Program-made: the position numbers and the translations under genes
In this document: piece after piece, positions 8,733 through 17,981 of the stretch
Position numbering within the stretch: position 1 is the stretch's first letter
How the letters are laid out: each line of letters starts with the position of its first letter
The notes under the pieces: generated by a model
Databases searched by the model: none
The model's input: the letters and a program-made list of their open reading frames with translations, nothing else
What the model was told of the DNA's origin: nothing
Origin: JAVVHH01 sp964235765
GTDB lineage: Bacteria > Pseudomonadota > Alphaproteobacteria > Acetobacterales > Acetobacteraceae
Length of the DNA: 64,000 nt
Direction of reading: 5' to 3'
NCBI GenBank assembly: GCA_964235765.1
Contig: CAXSDH010000005.1
Span: 32,838 to 96,837, forward strand

Positions 8733-10280
8733 TTAGCGTCCGGTCCGCGACAGGCGCTCGATTTGGGCTGTGAGGCCGCTCTGGGCTTCGATGATCCGGG
8801 TCAAGCCTTCGACCAATGCGCGCTGCCGCGCCGGCGGCAAGCGCCCGTCCAGGGGCGTGCCGACCGACATCAACACGGCCGCGTGGCTACTTCCCAGCAC
8901 ACTGTTCATTGCCTGGTGCAGCCGGCCGGCCAGCCCGCTTTGGCCCGATACGCCATCTATCCAGATGGCGAAAGCGGTGGTGCGGAAGGGGTCGTAGGTT
9001 TGCACCAGCGTCCAGGCCCCTAGGTCGCTCCCGGACACGGCGAGCGCCGAGGACGTCGTGCTCTCCGCCCCAAGCTCTCCCGTGGCGCGCCGCCGTTCCG
9101 CGATGAGGGCTGTGGCGGTGGATCGGGCCGGGAAGGTCTCCAGGACCACGTTCCAAACTTGGCCACCGCACTGGAAGGTTCGCGAGGCGCGTGTCGTGGG
9201 CAGGGCGTCGTCGGCTTCGGCACGCACGCACCCGTCCGGCAGCACGAACGCCGGCAGCGCCAGGAGCGGCACGGCTGTCGCACGCAGGTCGAGCACGCGC
9301 GCGACGGCCGGCCCGGCGGCGATCAGCAGGCAAGCGGCGGCGGCGGCCCAGATCGGCGACCGGACGGAGGCGGGCTCATCGCGCTCCATGGGTGGCGCCG
9401 TGGCCGGCAGCTCGCGCAGGGGTAGGCCAGCCGCGACCAGCAACAGCATGACGATGGAGAAGAAAACCCAACCGTAGATGACATGATCGGCTGCAGCCGC
9501 TTCGGCGCTGCCCAGCACATGACCGAGCACGACGATGCCCCAAGCCCGGATGCCGTTCGCCACGATCGGCACCACGATCGAGACCAGGATGAACGCCACG
9601 CGGCGTACCGGGCTGCGGTAGTTCAGCAGGGCGTAGAACACGCCGAATGCGATCGCGGCGATCAGGAAGCGGAGCCCGGCGCAGGCCTCGGCGACGTAGA
9701 ACACCCCTGCTGGGATCTCGATGATCAAATCGTCCGAGAAGTTTGGGATGCCGGCCAGGTTCAGTCCGAGCACGGTGAAGCGTGCCGTGAAGCTTTGGAG
9801 CGCCGGGGTGAGGAACGCGCCGAATGGCACCAGGAACACCAGGTATAACAGGGGCCCGAGCAAGGCGTAGAACAACCGCCATCCCAGGACGACCAGGAAC
9901 AACACTTCGACCCCGGCCAGAGCGGCCAATTGGCGGCCTTCCATGATGCCCAACCGCTCGCTGAGTAGCCAGGCGGCGGAAACCGGCACTGCCAGCAGGG
10001 CTAGACTTGGTTGCGGCCGGGCCGCCAGCCACGGTACCTGGCGCCGGCGCTCCCAGGCCAGGAACAACGCCATTGGCAATACCAAGTAGCAGTGGCCATA
10101 GGCTGTCGAGGCATTCCACGTCGAAACGGCGGCATGACATTCCGGGTAGAAAAGGATGCCGAGCAAGCCTAAGCCCAGGGCCAGAACGGCGAGCATCGGC
10201 GCGGCCGCGGCCCGAGGATTGCTGCCGGCGATTGCCGGCGCGAACCGGCTCTCCATTGCGGGCTGCGTCGAACGCCGCAC
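8733..10280 (-). CDS. xrtA: Exosortase A (XrtA) with C-terminal EpsI/DUF3485 domain
   Basis: 515 aa from GTG 10280 (ATG 10256 gives 507 aa). The N-terminal ~300 residues are polytopic and carry the exosortase catalytic triad: Cys200 in YVAEACAGLRF, Arg245 in NGIRAWGI and His266 in AADHVIYGWVFF. A soluble C-terminal domain (from about residue 325) matches the EpsI type, so sortase and EpsI are one polypeptide, as is common for XrtA. Exosortases cleave PEP-CTERM sorting signals in the inner membrane and link sorting to exopolysaccharide export. GTG 10280 lies two bases after the FemAB gene stop, so the genes are co-transcribed and probably coupled. Confidence 0.92.
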   Translation of the reverse strand: MRRSTQPAMESRFAPAIAGSNPRAAAAPMLAVLALGLGLLGILFYPECHAAVSTWNASTAYGHCYLVLPMALFLAWERRRQVPWLAARPQPSLALLAVPVSAAWLLSERLGIMEGRQLAALAGVEVLFLVVLGWRLFYALLGPLLYLVFLVPFGAFLTPALQSFTARFTVLGLNLAGIPNFSDDLIIEIPAGVFYVAEACAGLRFLIAAIAFGVFYALLNYRSPVRRVAFILVSIVVPIVANGIRAWGIVVLGHVLGSAEAAAADHVIYGWVFFSIVMLLLVAAGLPLRELPATAPPMERDEPASVRSPIWAAAAACLLIAAGPAVARVLDLRATAVPLLALPAFVLPDGCVRAEADDALPTTRASRTFQCGGQVWNVVLETFPARSTATALIAERRRATGELGAESTTSSALAVSGSDLGAWTLVQTYDPFRTTAFAIWIDGVSGQSGLAGRLHQAMNSVLGSSHAAVLMSVGTPLDGRLPPARQRALVEGLTRIIEAQSGLTAQIERLSRTGR

Positions 10281-10282
10281 GG

Positions 10283-11329
10283 CTAGCCGACGCCCCGGAC
10301 GACGTGGGGCCCGATCAGATTTGCCAGCTTGAGCGGCAGGCGTTTCCATGCAGCGATCATCAGGCGGTATTTGGGGTTGAGCGGGTTGTGATCGGGTATT
10401 TTCGCGCCCGGCTGAAGCCGAAACCGGTGCAGGAGAGGCTGGGGGGAGAACCCCCAGTTTTTTTTGAACGCGAACGCGCCAGTGCCGGTTTTGCTGCGGC
10501 CGAAATCGAACAGCGTGCATCCGCGCTGCGCTGCCCGACGCATGACCTCCCAATACATGAAGTCATTGGCAAAGCTGCTGCGCGCGGCTGCCGTGCCGCC
10601 GCCGTAATATGGCAAGACTTCGCCGCGATCGTAGAAGTTGAGCACTGCGGCAACCGTTGCGCCGTTGTCCATCACTGTCAGGACATCCATTTTATCGGGG
10701 AACAATTCCGTCAGTAGCCGGAAATAGCGTCGGCTGAACACGGGTGTACCCAAATTGCGCACGCTTTCACTGTAGATGGCATGCAGGCCATCCACGTCGT
10801 GATCTACCTTGGAGGTGAGGCCGCGGTCGATGCCCTTTCGGACCATGGCCCGCTGCTTGCGCGGGATGGCTTTCATGTTGGCGTCGTCGCTCCCGGCGAT
10901 GGTCTTGCGGAAGGTGACGTATAGGTCGTCCTTGGCTTGCCAATCCTCTTCGAGCCATCCATCGGGAGGCGGCTGAAGAAAGCGGTATTCCGTTGCGGTC
11001 GCGCGGGTTCGGTCCATCAACCCGGCCGCATATGCGCCGAGTGCCGCAAAGCTCTCGTGATCGGCCGCCACTGGCCCGCCGTAGACGCAGAACGGCGTCG
11101 AGATCAGCGTGTTGCCGAACAGGCGTGTCTTGACGTGGACGAGCGGCAAGATGCCGGTGATTGCGCCGTCCCGCTCGGTGAGCGCGTAGTGGGCGGTGTG
11201 GCCGAACGCGCGAGGGAACACCTCTGCCCAGGCGGCACGATGGAAGAACGTGCCGCCGGGCATCTGTTCGACGAACCGGTCCCAGGCCGGCGCGGCGGCA
11301 CGATCGAGCGGCCGGCAGACGACGGGCAT
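10283..11329 (-). CDS. FemAB-related protein of the XrtA/PEP-CTERM system (GNAT fold)
   Basis: 348 aa. The layout is that of FemAB-like acyltransferases tied to exosortase loci: an N-terminal segment WDRFVEQMPGGTFFHRAAWAEVF, a central GNAT-like core, and the conserved C-terminal stretch FDFGRSKTGTGAFAFKKNWGF. FemAB relatives transfer aminoacyl groups from aminoacyl-tRNA. For this subfamily the substrate is unknown, but it is consistently found with XrtA exopolysaccharide genes. Four bases separate its start from the upstream deacetylase stop and two bases its stop from the xrtA start, so this is a tight operon. Confidence 0.9.
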   Translation of the reverse strand: MPVVCRPLDRAAAPAWDRFVEQMPGGTFFHRAAWAEVFPRAFGHTAHYALTERDGAITGILPLVHVKTRLFGNTLISTPFCVYGGPVAADHESFAALGAYAAGLMDRTRATATEYRFLQPPPDGWLEEDWQAKDDLYVTFRKTIAGSDDANMKAIPRKQRAMVRKGIDRGLTSKVDHDVDGLHAIYSESVRNLGTPVFSRRYFRLLTELFPDKMDVLTVMDNGATVAAVLNFYDRGEVLPYYGGGTAAARSSFANDFMYWEVMRRAAQRGCTLFDFGRSKTGTGAFAFKKNWGFSPQPLLHRFRLQPGAKIPDHNPLNPKYRLMIAAWKRLPLKLANLIGPHVVRGVG

Positions 11330-11333
11330 CCGG

Positions 11334-12203
11334 TCAGGCGCTCAGGCGGGCGAGGTCGTCGGCGAAAACATGGTCCATCCGTCCCCAGGTGAAGTCCTTC
11401 AACAGGCGGTCCAGCCGATCGGGCACCGCGGCGATGTTCACGTAGTGCCGGAAGCGGGACATGCGGCCGGCCTGCCTGATGCGAGGCTGCGCCGGGTCGA
11501 TTTCCCAGGGGTGGAAGTAGAAGACGCCCGGGGCGTGCTCCCGCCGGTTGAATCTGCGCAGCGCGGTCCGGAATAGCAGGTATGGCATTAGCCGGAAGTA
11601 GCCGCCGCCGGCGATGGGCATATTGCGGCCGGCGACCTGCACGGTGGTCATTGGAATCTCGACGATCGCGCCCGCCCAGGGCCGGTAAGGAAATCGCGGC
11701 GCATCCGGCGCGCCATACAGGTCGTGCTTGATCGGGTAGACGCTGGAGCTATAGCGGTGGCCGGTGTCTTCCAAGACTTCGAAGGCCCAGGAGGTGCTTG
11801 GACCGATCGAGAACGTGGGTGCGCGATAACCGGTCACGGCCACTCCGCCACGGTCCTCGAGGGCTGAGCGGGCGCGATGCACGTCGGCCCGGAAGGCCTC
11901 CGGGGTCAAGTTCTGCACCAGTTCGTGGCCGTAGCCGTGGCTCGCCAATTCGTGCCCACCCTCGACGATTCGGCGGACCACCTTGGGATGACGCTCGGCG
12001 ATCCAGCCCAGGGTGAAGAAGGTGGCCTTTACTCCCGCGCGGTCGAATTGCTCGAGGATGCGGTCCATGTTCGCTTCCACCCGGCACGGAATCGCGTCCC
12101 AGGTGGAACGGTCGATGCATCCGGCAAACGCCTGGACTTGGAAGTAGTCCTCGACGTCGACCGTCATCGCGTTGACCTGGGGAGGGGGCGAAGACACCTT
12201 CAT
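11334..12203 (-). CDS. Polysaccharide deacetylase, XrtA-system type (NodB domain with DUF3473 tail)
   Basis: 289 aa. The NodB homology domain shows the TVDVEDYF motif (Asp16/Asp19) and the SHGYGH motif (His89, His93) that hold the catalytic divalent metal. Downstream, YRAPTFSIG and the C-terminal FYFHPWEIDPAQPR are typical of the exosortase-associated deacetylase subfamily. Predicted role is removal of N-acetyl (or O-acetyl) groups from the exopolysaccharide made by this locus. No signal peptide is evident. Its start overlaps the upstream ATPase stop as ATGA (12200-12203). Confidence 0.92.
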   Translation of the reverse strand: MKVSSPPPQVNAMTVDVEDYFQVQAFAGCIDRSTWDAIPCRVEANMDRILEQFDRAGVKATFFTLGWIAERHPKVVRRIVEGGHELASHGYGHELVQNLTPEAFRADVHRARSALEDRGGVAVTGYRAPTFSIGPSTSWAFEVLEDTGHRYSSSVYPIKHDLYGAPDAPRFPYRPWAGAIVEIPMTTVQVAGRNMPIAGGGYFRLMPYLLFRTALRRFNRREHAPGVFYFHPWEIDPAQPRIRQAGRMSRFRHYVNIAAVPDRLDRLLKDFTWGRMDHVFADDLARLSA

Positions 12204-13222
12204 CCTTGGACGCCCAACATTTGGGTCAGCCGGCGGAAGACCTGCTCGCGCCGGGCCATTTGGTATTCCAGCGCCTCGACCCGGTTCAGCAGGTCGGCAT
12301 TGACCGACAGCATTGCGTGATCTGGGATCAGCCCCGGCGAGATTGATGCGGAGACACCGTTTGCAGGGGACGGGGGTTCGGGGCCTTCGACCCAGTCGGC
12401 CCGGACGCCTTCCAGATCCTGCGCCAACTCGACTGCCGTGTTGTCGACCATCTCACCGGTGATCCGATGCATCTCTTCCAGCACGCCGTACAGCAACACG
12501 CGGGAGCAGAGGCGGTTGATGCGGCGCGGAATGCCGCCGGAGTGGGTGTGGACAGCGTTGAAGGCGTCGTCATCCCAATGCGGGTCATCGATCCAGCCGA
12601 CTGCGTGCAGCCGGTGTTCGATGTAGGCCCGCGTCTCGTCTTGGCTCAGCGGGCCCAAATGGTAGGAGGTCAAAACACGCTGCCGAAGCTGGTCCATGTT
12701 GGGGCTGGCCAGCACGCGACGGAACTGCGGTTGGCCCAGCAGAATGGTTTGCAGCGAGGTTCGCCCATCAACGGTGATGTTGGACAGCATGCGCAACTCC
12801 TCGAGCGCGGCGAGTGACAGGTTCTGCGCCTCGTCCACGATCAGCAGGCAGCGCCGTCCGGCGGACTGGTGCTGCCTTAGCACGTCCTCGAAGCGGTGCA
12901 GCAAGGCCGCTTTGCCGGACCCCTCCTCTACGAGGCCGAACCCGGCCATGGCGAGGCGGAACAGGTCGTTCTCCGAGACCTGGGTGGTGTTGATCCGAGC
13001 GATCGTATAGGCAGTTGGGTCCATCTGCGAGCGCAGCCACTCGACCAGCGTCGTTTTGCCGGCCCCCACCTCGCCGGTGATGATGATGAAGCCTTCGCCC
13101 TGGGCTAGTCCGTAATTGAGGTGGGCGATCGCTTTGCTATGGCCGCGACTGCCGAAGAAGAATCGGCTGTCGGGCGTGAGTTGAAAGGGCATGCCCGAAA
13201 GATTGTAAAACGATTCGTACAC
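12200..13222 (-). CDS. XrtA-associated AAA ATPase (ExeA-like)
   Basis: 340 aa. The N-terminus MYESFYNLSGMPFQLTPD is the signature opening of ExeA/GspA-type AAA ATPases. Walker A GEVGAGKTT is at 50-58 and Walker B CLLIVDEAQNL ends near 134. A short helical C-terminus (RVEALEYQMARREQVFRRL) may be coiled coil. This ATPase family is a constant member of XrtA/EPS loci; its job is not proven, but by analogy to ExeA it may help assemble an envelope export structure. Gene order and ATGA coupling to the deacetylase match other exosortase A loci. Confidence 0.92.
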   Translation of the reverse strand: MYESFYNLSGMPFQLTPDSRFFFGSRGHSKAIAHLNYGLAQGEGFIIITGEVGAGKTTLVEWLRSQMDPTAYTIARINTTQVSENDLFRLAMAGFGLVEEGSGKAALLHRFEDVLRQHQSAGRRCLLIVDEAQNLSLAALEELRMLSNITVDGRTSLQTILLGQPQFRRVLASPNMDQLRQRVLTSYHLGPLSQDETRAYIEHRLHAVGWIDDPHWDDDAFNAVHTHSGGIPRRINRLCSRVLLYGVLEEMHRITGEMVDNTAVELAQDLEGVRADWVEGPEPPSPANGVSASISPGLIPDHAMLSVNADLLNRVEALEYQMARREQVFRRLTQMLGVQG

Positions 13223-13233
13223 GGTTCCGCCGT

Positions 13234-14994
13234 TCAGAAGGATTTACGAAGGCCAACGAGGAACAGGTTCTGGGTAGCGCTGCCGCCGAATGACGCCGGC
13301 AGGTTCGCGCCTTGCCCGCCCGACCGGTCGGTGAAGGAGTATCGCACACTGCCGGTCAGCGTTTCGGTGAATGTGTGGCCAAGGCTGGTCGACAGGGAAA
13401 TGGTGTTCTGCGACCCCGCGGCTGGGTTGCCCAGCAACGAGCCGTTGTTCGACACGCCATACGAGACAGCGCTCGACAGGATTGTCGCCCTGTTCAGGTC
13501 GTGCTGCCACGAAAGGCTGCCGTAAATGCTGCTGTTGCTTGTTCCCGGTGGAACGCTCGTGCCAACGAAGCTGATCGAGTTGGTCAGCGTCGTGCGGTCC
13601 TCGTTCGTGATGGTGGCCGCAAACACGTCCCGATCGAGAAGCAGGAGCGTGGTGAAGGACAGGCGCTTGATCCGGGAAAGCCCGTTTTGCGTGCCGAACG
13701 CGGAACCTCCTGTGACGGGGGCGCCAGTCACGTTATCGACCAGCAGACCGCCGGCCCCGACCCGTGTGGTCTGTAGCAGGTTTTGCTGTTCCTCCGCGTC
13801 CGTCGTGATGCCGGTCGAGTAGCGACCAATGATCCGCGTGCGTGGCGTCGGCGAATACGTGCCGTCGAAGGCGAACGACGTATCGCCCTGCCGACGGCCG
13901 TAGGTGACGGTGATCGAGCTATCGGCATTCGGGATCAGCCGAGTGCCGACGTTCCAAGTCGGCTCACTCAGCCGATAACCGAAAGTGCCGCCATATTTGA
14001 TGTCCTGGTAGCCGACGCCGGTAAGGAGCGTGACGGCCCGGGTCAGCGCGTAGCTGAATTCGTTGTTGATGCTGTTCCGGTGCGCGCCTTGATATGCGAC
14101 GCTGCCGCTATATTGGACCGCCTCGAGCGTGACCTCGTTGTTGAACTGCCCGAGATTCTCTCCCGTGGCGAAGGATGCTCGTTCCCGATGGGTGGTCAGG
14201 TTGCCTGGTGTTCCATAGCCTTGTTGATTCCCGGACAGGTTGTTCAACAGGATGCCGTTGTCGACGCCGTTGAATTGATTGCCGCCATCCGCATCCTGCA
14301 TCGTCCGGGCGATCGTGTAGCTCACGACGCCGGTGCCCCAACCGCCGAACCTGTGCTGCAGCGAGGGCGAGGCGCTGACGGTCGTGCTTTGGATGGCATT
14401 GTCACGGCTCAGGAACTGGCTGTTCTGCCGCCCAACCAAGGCTTGGTCGCCACCGAACCTGGACTGCTCGGAAATGTTTCCACGCAGGTCCAGAAAGAAC
14501 GTGTCCGGTATGATGATCGCATTGAGACTGGCGCTCAGGTCCTGACTGACGCGGCTCTGCCCGGACGTTTTTGCGTAGAGGACGATCTGCGGTGCGTAGT
14601 TCAGCCGGACCGTCACCTTCGAGGTGTTCCCGGCCACCGAAAGGCTTGGCGCGATCAAGGTGAATACGTCGAGATTGCCCGTGCGGCTGGCCCCTCCCGG
14701 ATTGTCCGTCACGCCGACATCGACGCCGAGCGACGCGCCGAACTCCCAGGCCCGCCCTAAGACGCTTGCGGGTGCGTTGGGCAGGATCGAGGAAACCGCG
14801 CCGCGCAAATCGTCGCCACGCCCGCCCACGCCCGTGGCCGGCAGGAGGCCTTCTGCCTGCGCCCATGCCGCCGAGGCTGTCAGGAGAGACATCGACATGC
14901 CGACCAGAAGGCATACACCCGCTTTGGCCCACGTGGGTTCCAAGACCCAAGATGCGCCAGGGCTGCTCTGCCGAGTCTGATCGCGGACGTGCAT
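13234..14994 (-). CDS. XrtA/PEP-CTERM system-associated outer-membrane beta-barrel protein (TIGR03016-like)
   Basis: 586 aa. A signal peptide (AGVCLLVGMSMSLLTASAAW ending AQ) is followed by a Ser/Thr/Gly-rich body of alternating polar/apolar strands. The protein ends in a terminal aromatic: LFLVGLRKSF, the usual Phe end for BAM-assembled barrels. Length and position next to the ATPase and tyrosine-kinase-like gene match the conserved outer-membrane protein of XrtA loci, thought to act in exopolysaccharide secretion. I chose ATG 14994 over upstream codons because it lies four bases after the kinase gene stop and gives a sensible signal peptide. Confidence 0.88.
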   Translation of the reverse strand: MHVRDQTRQSSPGASWVLEPTWAKAGVCLLVGMSMSLLTASAAWAQAEGLLPATGVGGRGDDLRGAVSSILPNAPASVLGRAWEFGASLGVDVGVTDNPGGASRTGNLDVFTLIAPSLSVAGNTSKVTVRLNYAPQIVLYAKTSGQSRVSQDLSASLNAIIIPDTFFLDLRGNISEQSRFGGDQALVGRQNSQFLSRDNAIQSTTVSASPSLQHRFGGWGTGVVSYTIARTMQDADGGNQFNGVDNGILLNNLSGNQQGYGTPGNLTTHRERASFATGENLGQFNNEVTLEAVQYSGSVAYQGAHRNSINNEFSYALTRAVTLLTGVGYQDIKYGGTFGYRLSEPTWNVGTRLIPNADSSITVTYGRRQGDTSFAFDGTYSPTPRTRIIGRYSTGITTDAEEQQNLLQTTRVGAGGLLVDNVTGAPVTGGSAFGTQNGLSRIKRLSFTTLLLLDRDVFAATITNEDRTTLTNSISFVGTSVPPGTSNSSIYGSLSWQHDLNRATILSSAVSYGVSNNGSLLGNPAAGSQNTISLSTSLGHTFTETLTGSVRYSFTDRSGGQGANLPASFGGSATQNLFLVGLRKSF

Positions 14995-14998
14995 AGGG

Positions 14999-16270
14999 TC
15001 AGGTATAGGAGCCGAAATAGTCATATGCACCAAAAGTATGACTGCTGGTCAGCCTTACCTTGTTCAGCAGCATCGTGATCGTTGGGCAGACTCTCACCAA
15101 TTCGAGCGCCGCCTCCACCTCGCTGCGCTGGGTACGCTCAGCTTCGACGACCATCACGACCTGGCCGACATGCGCCGCAAGCGTGTGGGGATCGCTGGTG
15201 GAAAGGCATGGTGGCGCATCGAGCATGATGAGCGACTTGGGATACCGCTTCGCAAGGAGATGGATAACCGGGGTGATGGGCCGCAACCCGGACCCGCCCT
15301 CCTCTGGCTGGGGCATTGCGGACTGTTCCGTGGCAAACTGGCTTCCAATTCGGCTGCCCAGCGGCAGTATCGAGAGGTTGGGTAGCACGGTCGGTTGGAT
15401 AAGGTCATCTATGGACAGCGCCGGTTGTGCGACCAAGTCCAGCAAGCCGAGGCTCTCGCTTAACCCGAGCAGGTCGGAAATCGGCCGGATTTTTGAATCG
15501 ACGTCCACCAGCAACACGCTCTCTCCGGCATTCTGCGCGATGCTGCCAGCGAGGTTCAGTGCCGTAAAACTCTTGCCTTCGCCTGGCCGGGCGCTGGTCA
15601 CGAGAAGTACGTTGCTGGCGACCTGACTTCGCAGTGGCGGACCGTCCGGTTCTTCGTGCAGAGCACGCAAGATCCGGCCAATGACGATCCTATATTCTTC
15701 CGACACCCTCGTGCGCTTCGTGCGTGCAACCACCAATCCCGCTCGTTCAAGCGTATCGAGGCTGATAACGGGGCGGGACGGCGAGGACGGGATCTCGGCC
15801 GCAGACAGCGGCCGGCCACCCACCGGGGCCGTTTCTTGGCGCGCCTGCAGCGGCGCCGAGGCCGGTGCGCTCTGCATCGGTGCGTTCTTAATCGGGGTGG
15901 GCCGGGAAGGCGGCACGAGCATCGGCGTTGCTGGGAGACGCTGAGCAGGCGTGGGCGATGTTGCGCTTTCGACCAACCCGGCACGCTTCACCATGTGCGG
16001 AAGCGGTACCGGGCCATCCACGACGGCAGGCGGGCTGTCGGGTTCCAGCGCGCGCGCGGTGCTTGCGGCGCGCAGCAACGCTGCCGCTCGCTCGATCAGG
16101 TGATCGGCCTTTTCCGTCACGGCTGAGACAACCGTATCACACCGGTGTGGATCATGTGGATCTTGATCGAGCCGAGCTGCTGCTCCGACCCGTTCTGCGA
16201 TCCAACACTCGTCGGAGCGAGGCGTATCCGGGACTGCATCCAGCTTCTCTCTCCAGATTTGGCCCATCAT
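14999..16270 (-). CDS. XrtA-associated tyrosine-kinase-like P-loop ATPase (CpsD/CapB family)
   Basis: 423 aa. The C-terminal half is a BY-kinase/CpsD ATPase: Walker A SARPGEGKSF around 226-235, Walker A' VLLVDVDSK near 252, Walker B SLIMLDAPP, and a tyrosine cluster at the end (Tyr416, 418, 422). The first ~175 residues are a poorly conserved Pro/Ala-rich stretch, longer than I would expect for this family. BY-kinases normally pair with a Wzc/EpsF chain-length protein that supplies the activating loop; none is adjacent. It is first gene of the minus-strand XrtA arm. Role: control of exopolysaccharide chain length/export by autophosphorylation (inferred from family). Confidence 0.9.
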   Translation of the reverse strand: MMGQIWREKLDAVPDTPRSDECWIAERVGAAARLDQDPHDPHRCDTVVSAVTEKADHLIERAAALLRAASTARALEPDSPPAVVDGPVPLPHMVKRAGLVESATSPTPAQRLPATPMLVPPSRPTPIKNAPMQSAPASAPLQARQETAPVGGRPLSAAEIPSSPSRPVISLDTLERAGLVVARTKRTRVSEEYRIVIGRILRALHEEPDGPPLRSQVASNVLLVTSARPGEGKSFTALNLAGSIAQNAGESVLLVDVDSKIRPISDLLGLSESLGLLDLVAQPALSIDDLIQPTVLPNLSILPLGSRIGSQFATEQSAMPQPEEGGSGLRPITPVIHLLAKRYPKSLIMLDAPPCLSTSDPHTLAAHVGQVVMVVEAERTQRSEVEAALELVRVCPTITMLLNKVRLTSSHTFGAYDYFGSYT

Positions 16271-16618
16271 GCAGATCGCCTAAGCGGCCCAGGCTGCCGT
16301 CGTCCAGAAAACCCCTGAACCGTCCTTTTCCCGAGGCGCGCCAAGGGGTCTCCGGCCTTCGCTTGTCTCCGCAAGCGGACACTTAGCCCATCGCTGTGGT
16401 TGCGTCGAGTGTCCGGCAATTGCGAGTGCACAGATTTTAGGCTATTGTGACATGGAGTGGGGTGCTGTCTGCCGGGCGTATGAGCCATAACGATTCCGTG
16501 TTGAATTTGGTGGTGCCGGAGACATACTGATTGATGAACGTTAAGAATTGGCTTACGACGCGATGTGTCGAACGTGGGCGGCTGGCGGGTCCCGATAGGG
16601 CCCAACGACGAGGTTGAA
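16271..16618. promoter_or_regulatory. Divergent intergenic region between the two XrtA arms
   Basis: 348 bases without a gene, and the only gap over 300 bases in the window. It must hold the promoters for both the minus arm (kinase-like ATPase to xrtA) and the plus arm (sugar transferase, prsK, prsR, prsT). It is more AT-rich than its surroundings between about 16430 and 16560. A small 6-bp hairpin (CGCTTG/CAAGCG) lies at 16360-16377. Because PrsR is a sigma-54 activator I looked for GG-N10-GC promoters on both strands; several weak hits occur (one at 16458-16473 points toward the sugar transferase), none convincing. Confidence 0.5.
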
Positions 16619-17950
16619 ATGGCTAAGTTCGTTGTACGCTACGTGTCGCCGGAGATGTTGGCCCTCGGCCTGCTCGAGTTGTTGCTCACGTTCGCCCTTG
16701 CCTACATCCTCCTGATGCCGGCTTCGGGTGGCCTGGTTCTCGAGCTCAAGGCCGCCAACCACGCGCTGGTTCTCGCGCTCACGATCGGCTTCACCGCGTT
16801 CACGATCGGCGTCTATCGCCCCCAGATTTTTCTTCGGGCTCGCAGCTTGGTCGTCAATACGGTGCTCAGCGGTCTCCTTGCGTTCCCGGCCGTATGGGTG
16901 GTGAGCAAGGCCATCGGCCTGAGCAGTTATTGGCCCGTCGGGTATGACGCCCTTCGGCCGATCAAGATCCTTTCGATATGGATAGGGGCGCTGGTCGCGA
17001 TCCGCTTCCTTTTCCTAGTCGCCGTGCGGCTTAATCTGTTCGTCCATCGCGTTGCCGTGCTGGGACAGGACGAGGTTCCAAGCACCGTCGCCGCTATCCG
17101 CTCCGGGAAGAAGGGGTTCCTGGAGCTTGCGGTTCCGCGTGCGGGTGCGGCCTCGCCCGCCGTTCTGCAGGCAGCGCGGGTTCAAAGCGTCATCCTTTCG
17201 ACGGAAGGACTGAGCGTATTGCCCTTGGACACAAGAGAGGATTTTCGCCGTCGGGGTATCCGGATCGAGACGGAATCCGAATTTTGGGAACGTCATCTCA
17301 AACGCGTGGACATCGAGAACGTCGAAGACGCTTGGATCGCACGGTTGAGCCGCGGCCAGGGCCGGTTCCAGGCGGTCCTCAATCGCACCGGCGATATCGC
17401 GATCAGCTTCGTGTTCCTGTTGGCCACCTTGCCACTGATGCTCGTGGTCGCGCTCCTGGTACGCCTCGATAGCCCGGGTCCCGTGCTCTACCGGCAGGAA
17501 CGTGTCGGGCTTTGCGGACGCACCTTCACCCTCTTCAAGTTCCGCAGCATGCGCGCCAACGCTGAAAGCCGTGGCCCTGCCTGGGCGCAGCAGCGCGATC
17601 CACGGGTGACACGGGTGGGCTCGTTCATGCGGCGAACCCGCATCGACGAGCTTCCTCAACTGTTCAACGTGTTGCGAGGGGAAATGGGGTTTATCGGGCC
17701 GCGGCCGGAGCGTCCCCACTTCGTCGAGCAACTGGCCGACGTGATCCCGCACTATCGTGAGCGCGCCCGGGTCAAGCCGGGGCTGACCGGGTGGGCGCAG
17801 GTCAATTATCCCTATGGTGCCTCAGTCGAAGACGCGAGGGCCAAGCTCTCCTATGACCTGTATTACGTGCAGCATCGTAATCCGTTTCTCGATATTCTTA
17901 TCCTGTTCGCGACGGTACGCGTGATCCTGTTCCAGGAAGGCGCCCGGTAG
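16619..17950 (+). CDS. Exosortase-system undecaprenyl-phosphate sugar transferase (EpsB/TIGR03013-like)
   Basis: 443 aa. The N-terminal part has several membrane segments and opens with VRYVSPEMLALGLLELLL, typical of the PEP-CTERM-associated sugar transferases. The C-terminal ~190 residues are the bacterial sugar transferase domain: PVLYRQERVGLCGRTFTLFK, FRSMRANAE, RRTRIDELPQLFNVLRGEM, and GPRPERPHFVEQL. This enzyme starts repeat-unit synthesis by moving a sugar-1-phosphate onto undecaprenyl phosphate at the inner membrane. ATG 16619 has GAGG five bases upstream, so the longer frame opening at 16565 is not needed. Confidence 0.92.
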   Translation: MAKFVVRYVSPEMLALGLLELLLTFALAYILLMPASGGLVLELKAANHALVLALTIGFTAFTIGVYRPQIFLRARSLVVNTVLSGLLAFPAVWVVSKAIGLSSYWPVGYDALRPIKILSIWIGALVAIRFLFLVAVRLNLFVHRVAVLGQDEVPSTVAAIRSGKKGFLELAVPRAGAASPAVLQAARVQSVILSTEGLSVLPLDTREDFRRRGIRIETESEFWERHLKRVDIENVEDAWIARLSRGQGRFQAVLNRTGDIAISFVFLLATLPLMLVVALLVRLDSPGPVLYRQERVGLCGRTFTLFKFRSMRANAESRGPAWAQQRDPRVTRVGSFMRRTRIDELPQLFNVLRGEMGFIGPRPERPHFVEQLADVIPHYRERARVKPGLTGWAQVNYPYGASVEDARAKLSYDLYYVQHRNPFLDILILFATVRVILFQEGAR

Positions 17951-17981
17951 CCGCGTCCAGCCGGACCGGAAGCCGCCAGCC

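Noticed and set aside
16458..16473. Possible sigma-54 promoter (TGG-N10-GC) upstream of the sugar transferase gene
   Set aside because: Only the GG and GC dinucleotides match well; comparable weak matches occur by chance on both strands of this gap.
16565..16618. N-terminal extension of the sugar transferase from 16565
   Set aside because: ATG 16619 has GAGG at good spacing and matches the family N-terminus; the extension has neither.
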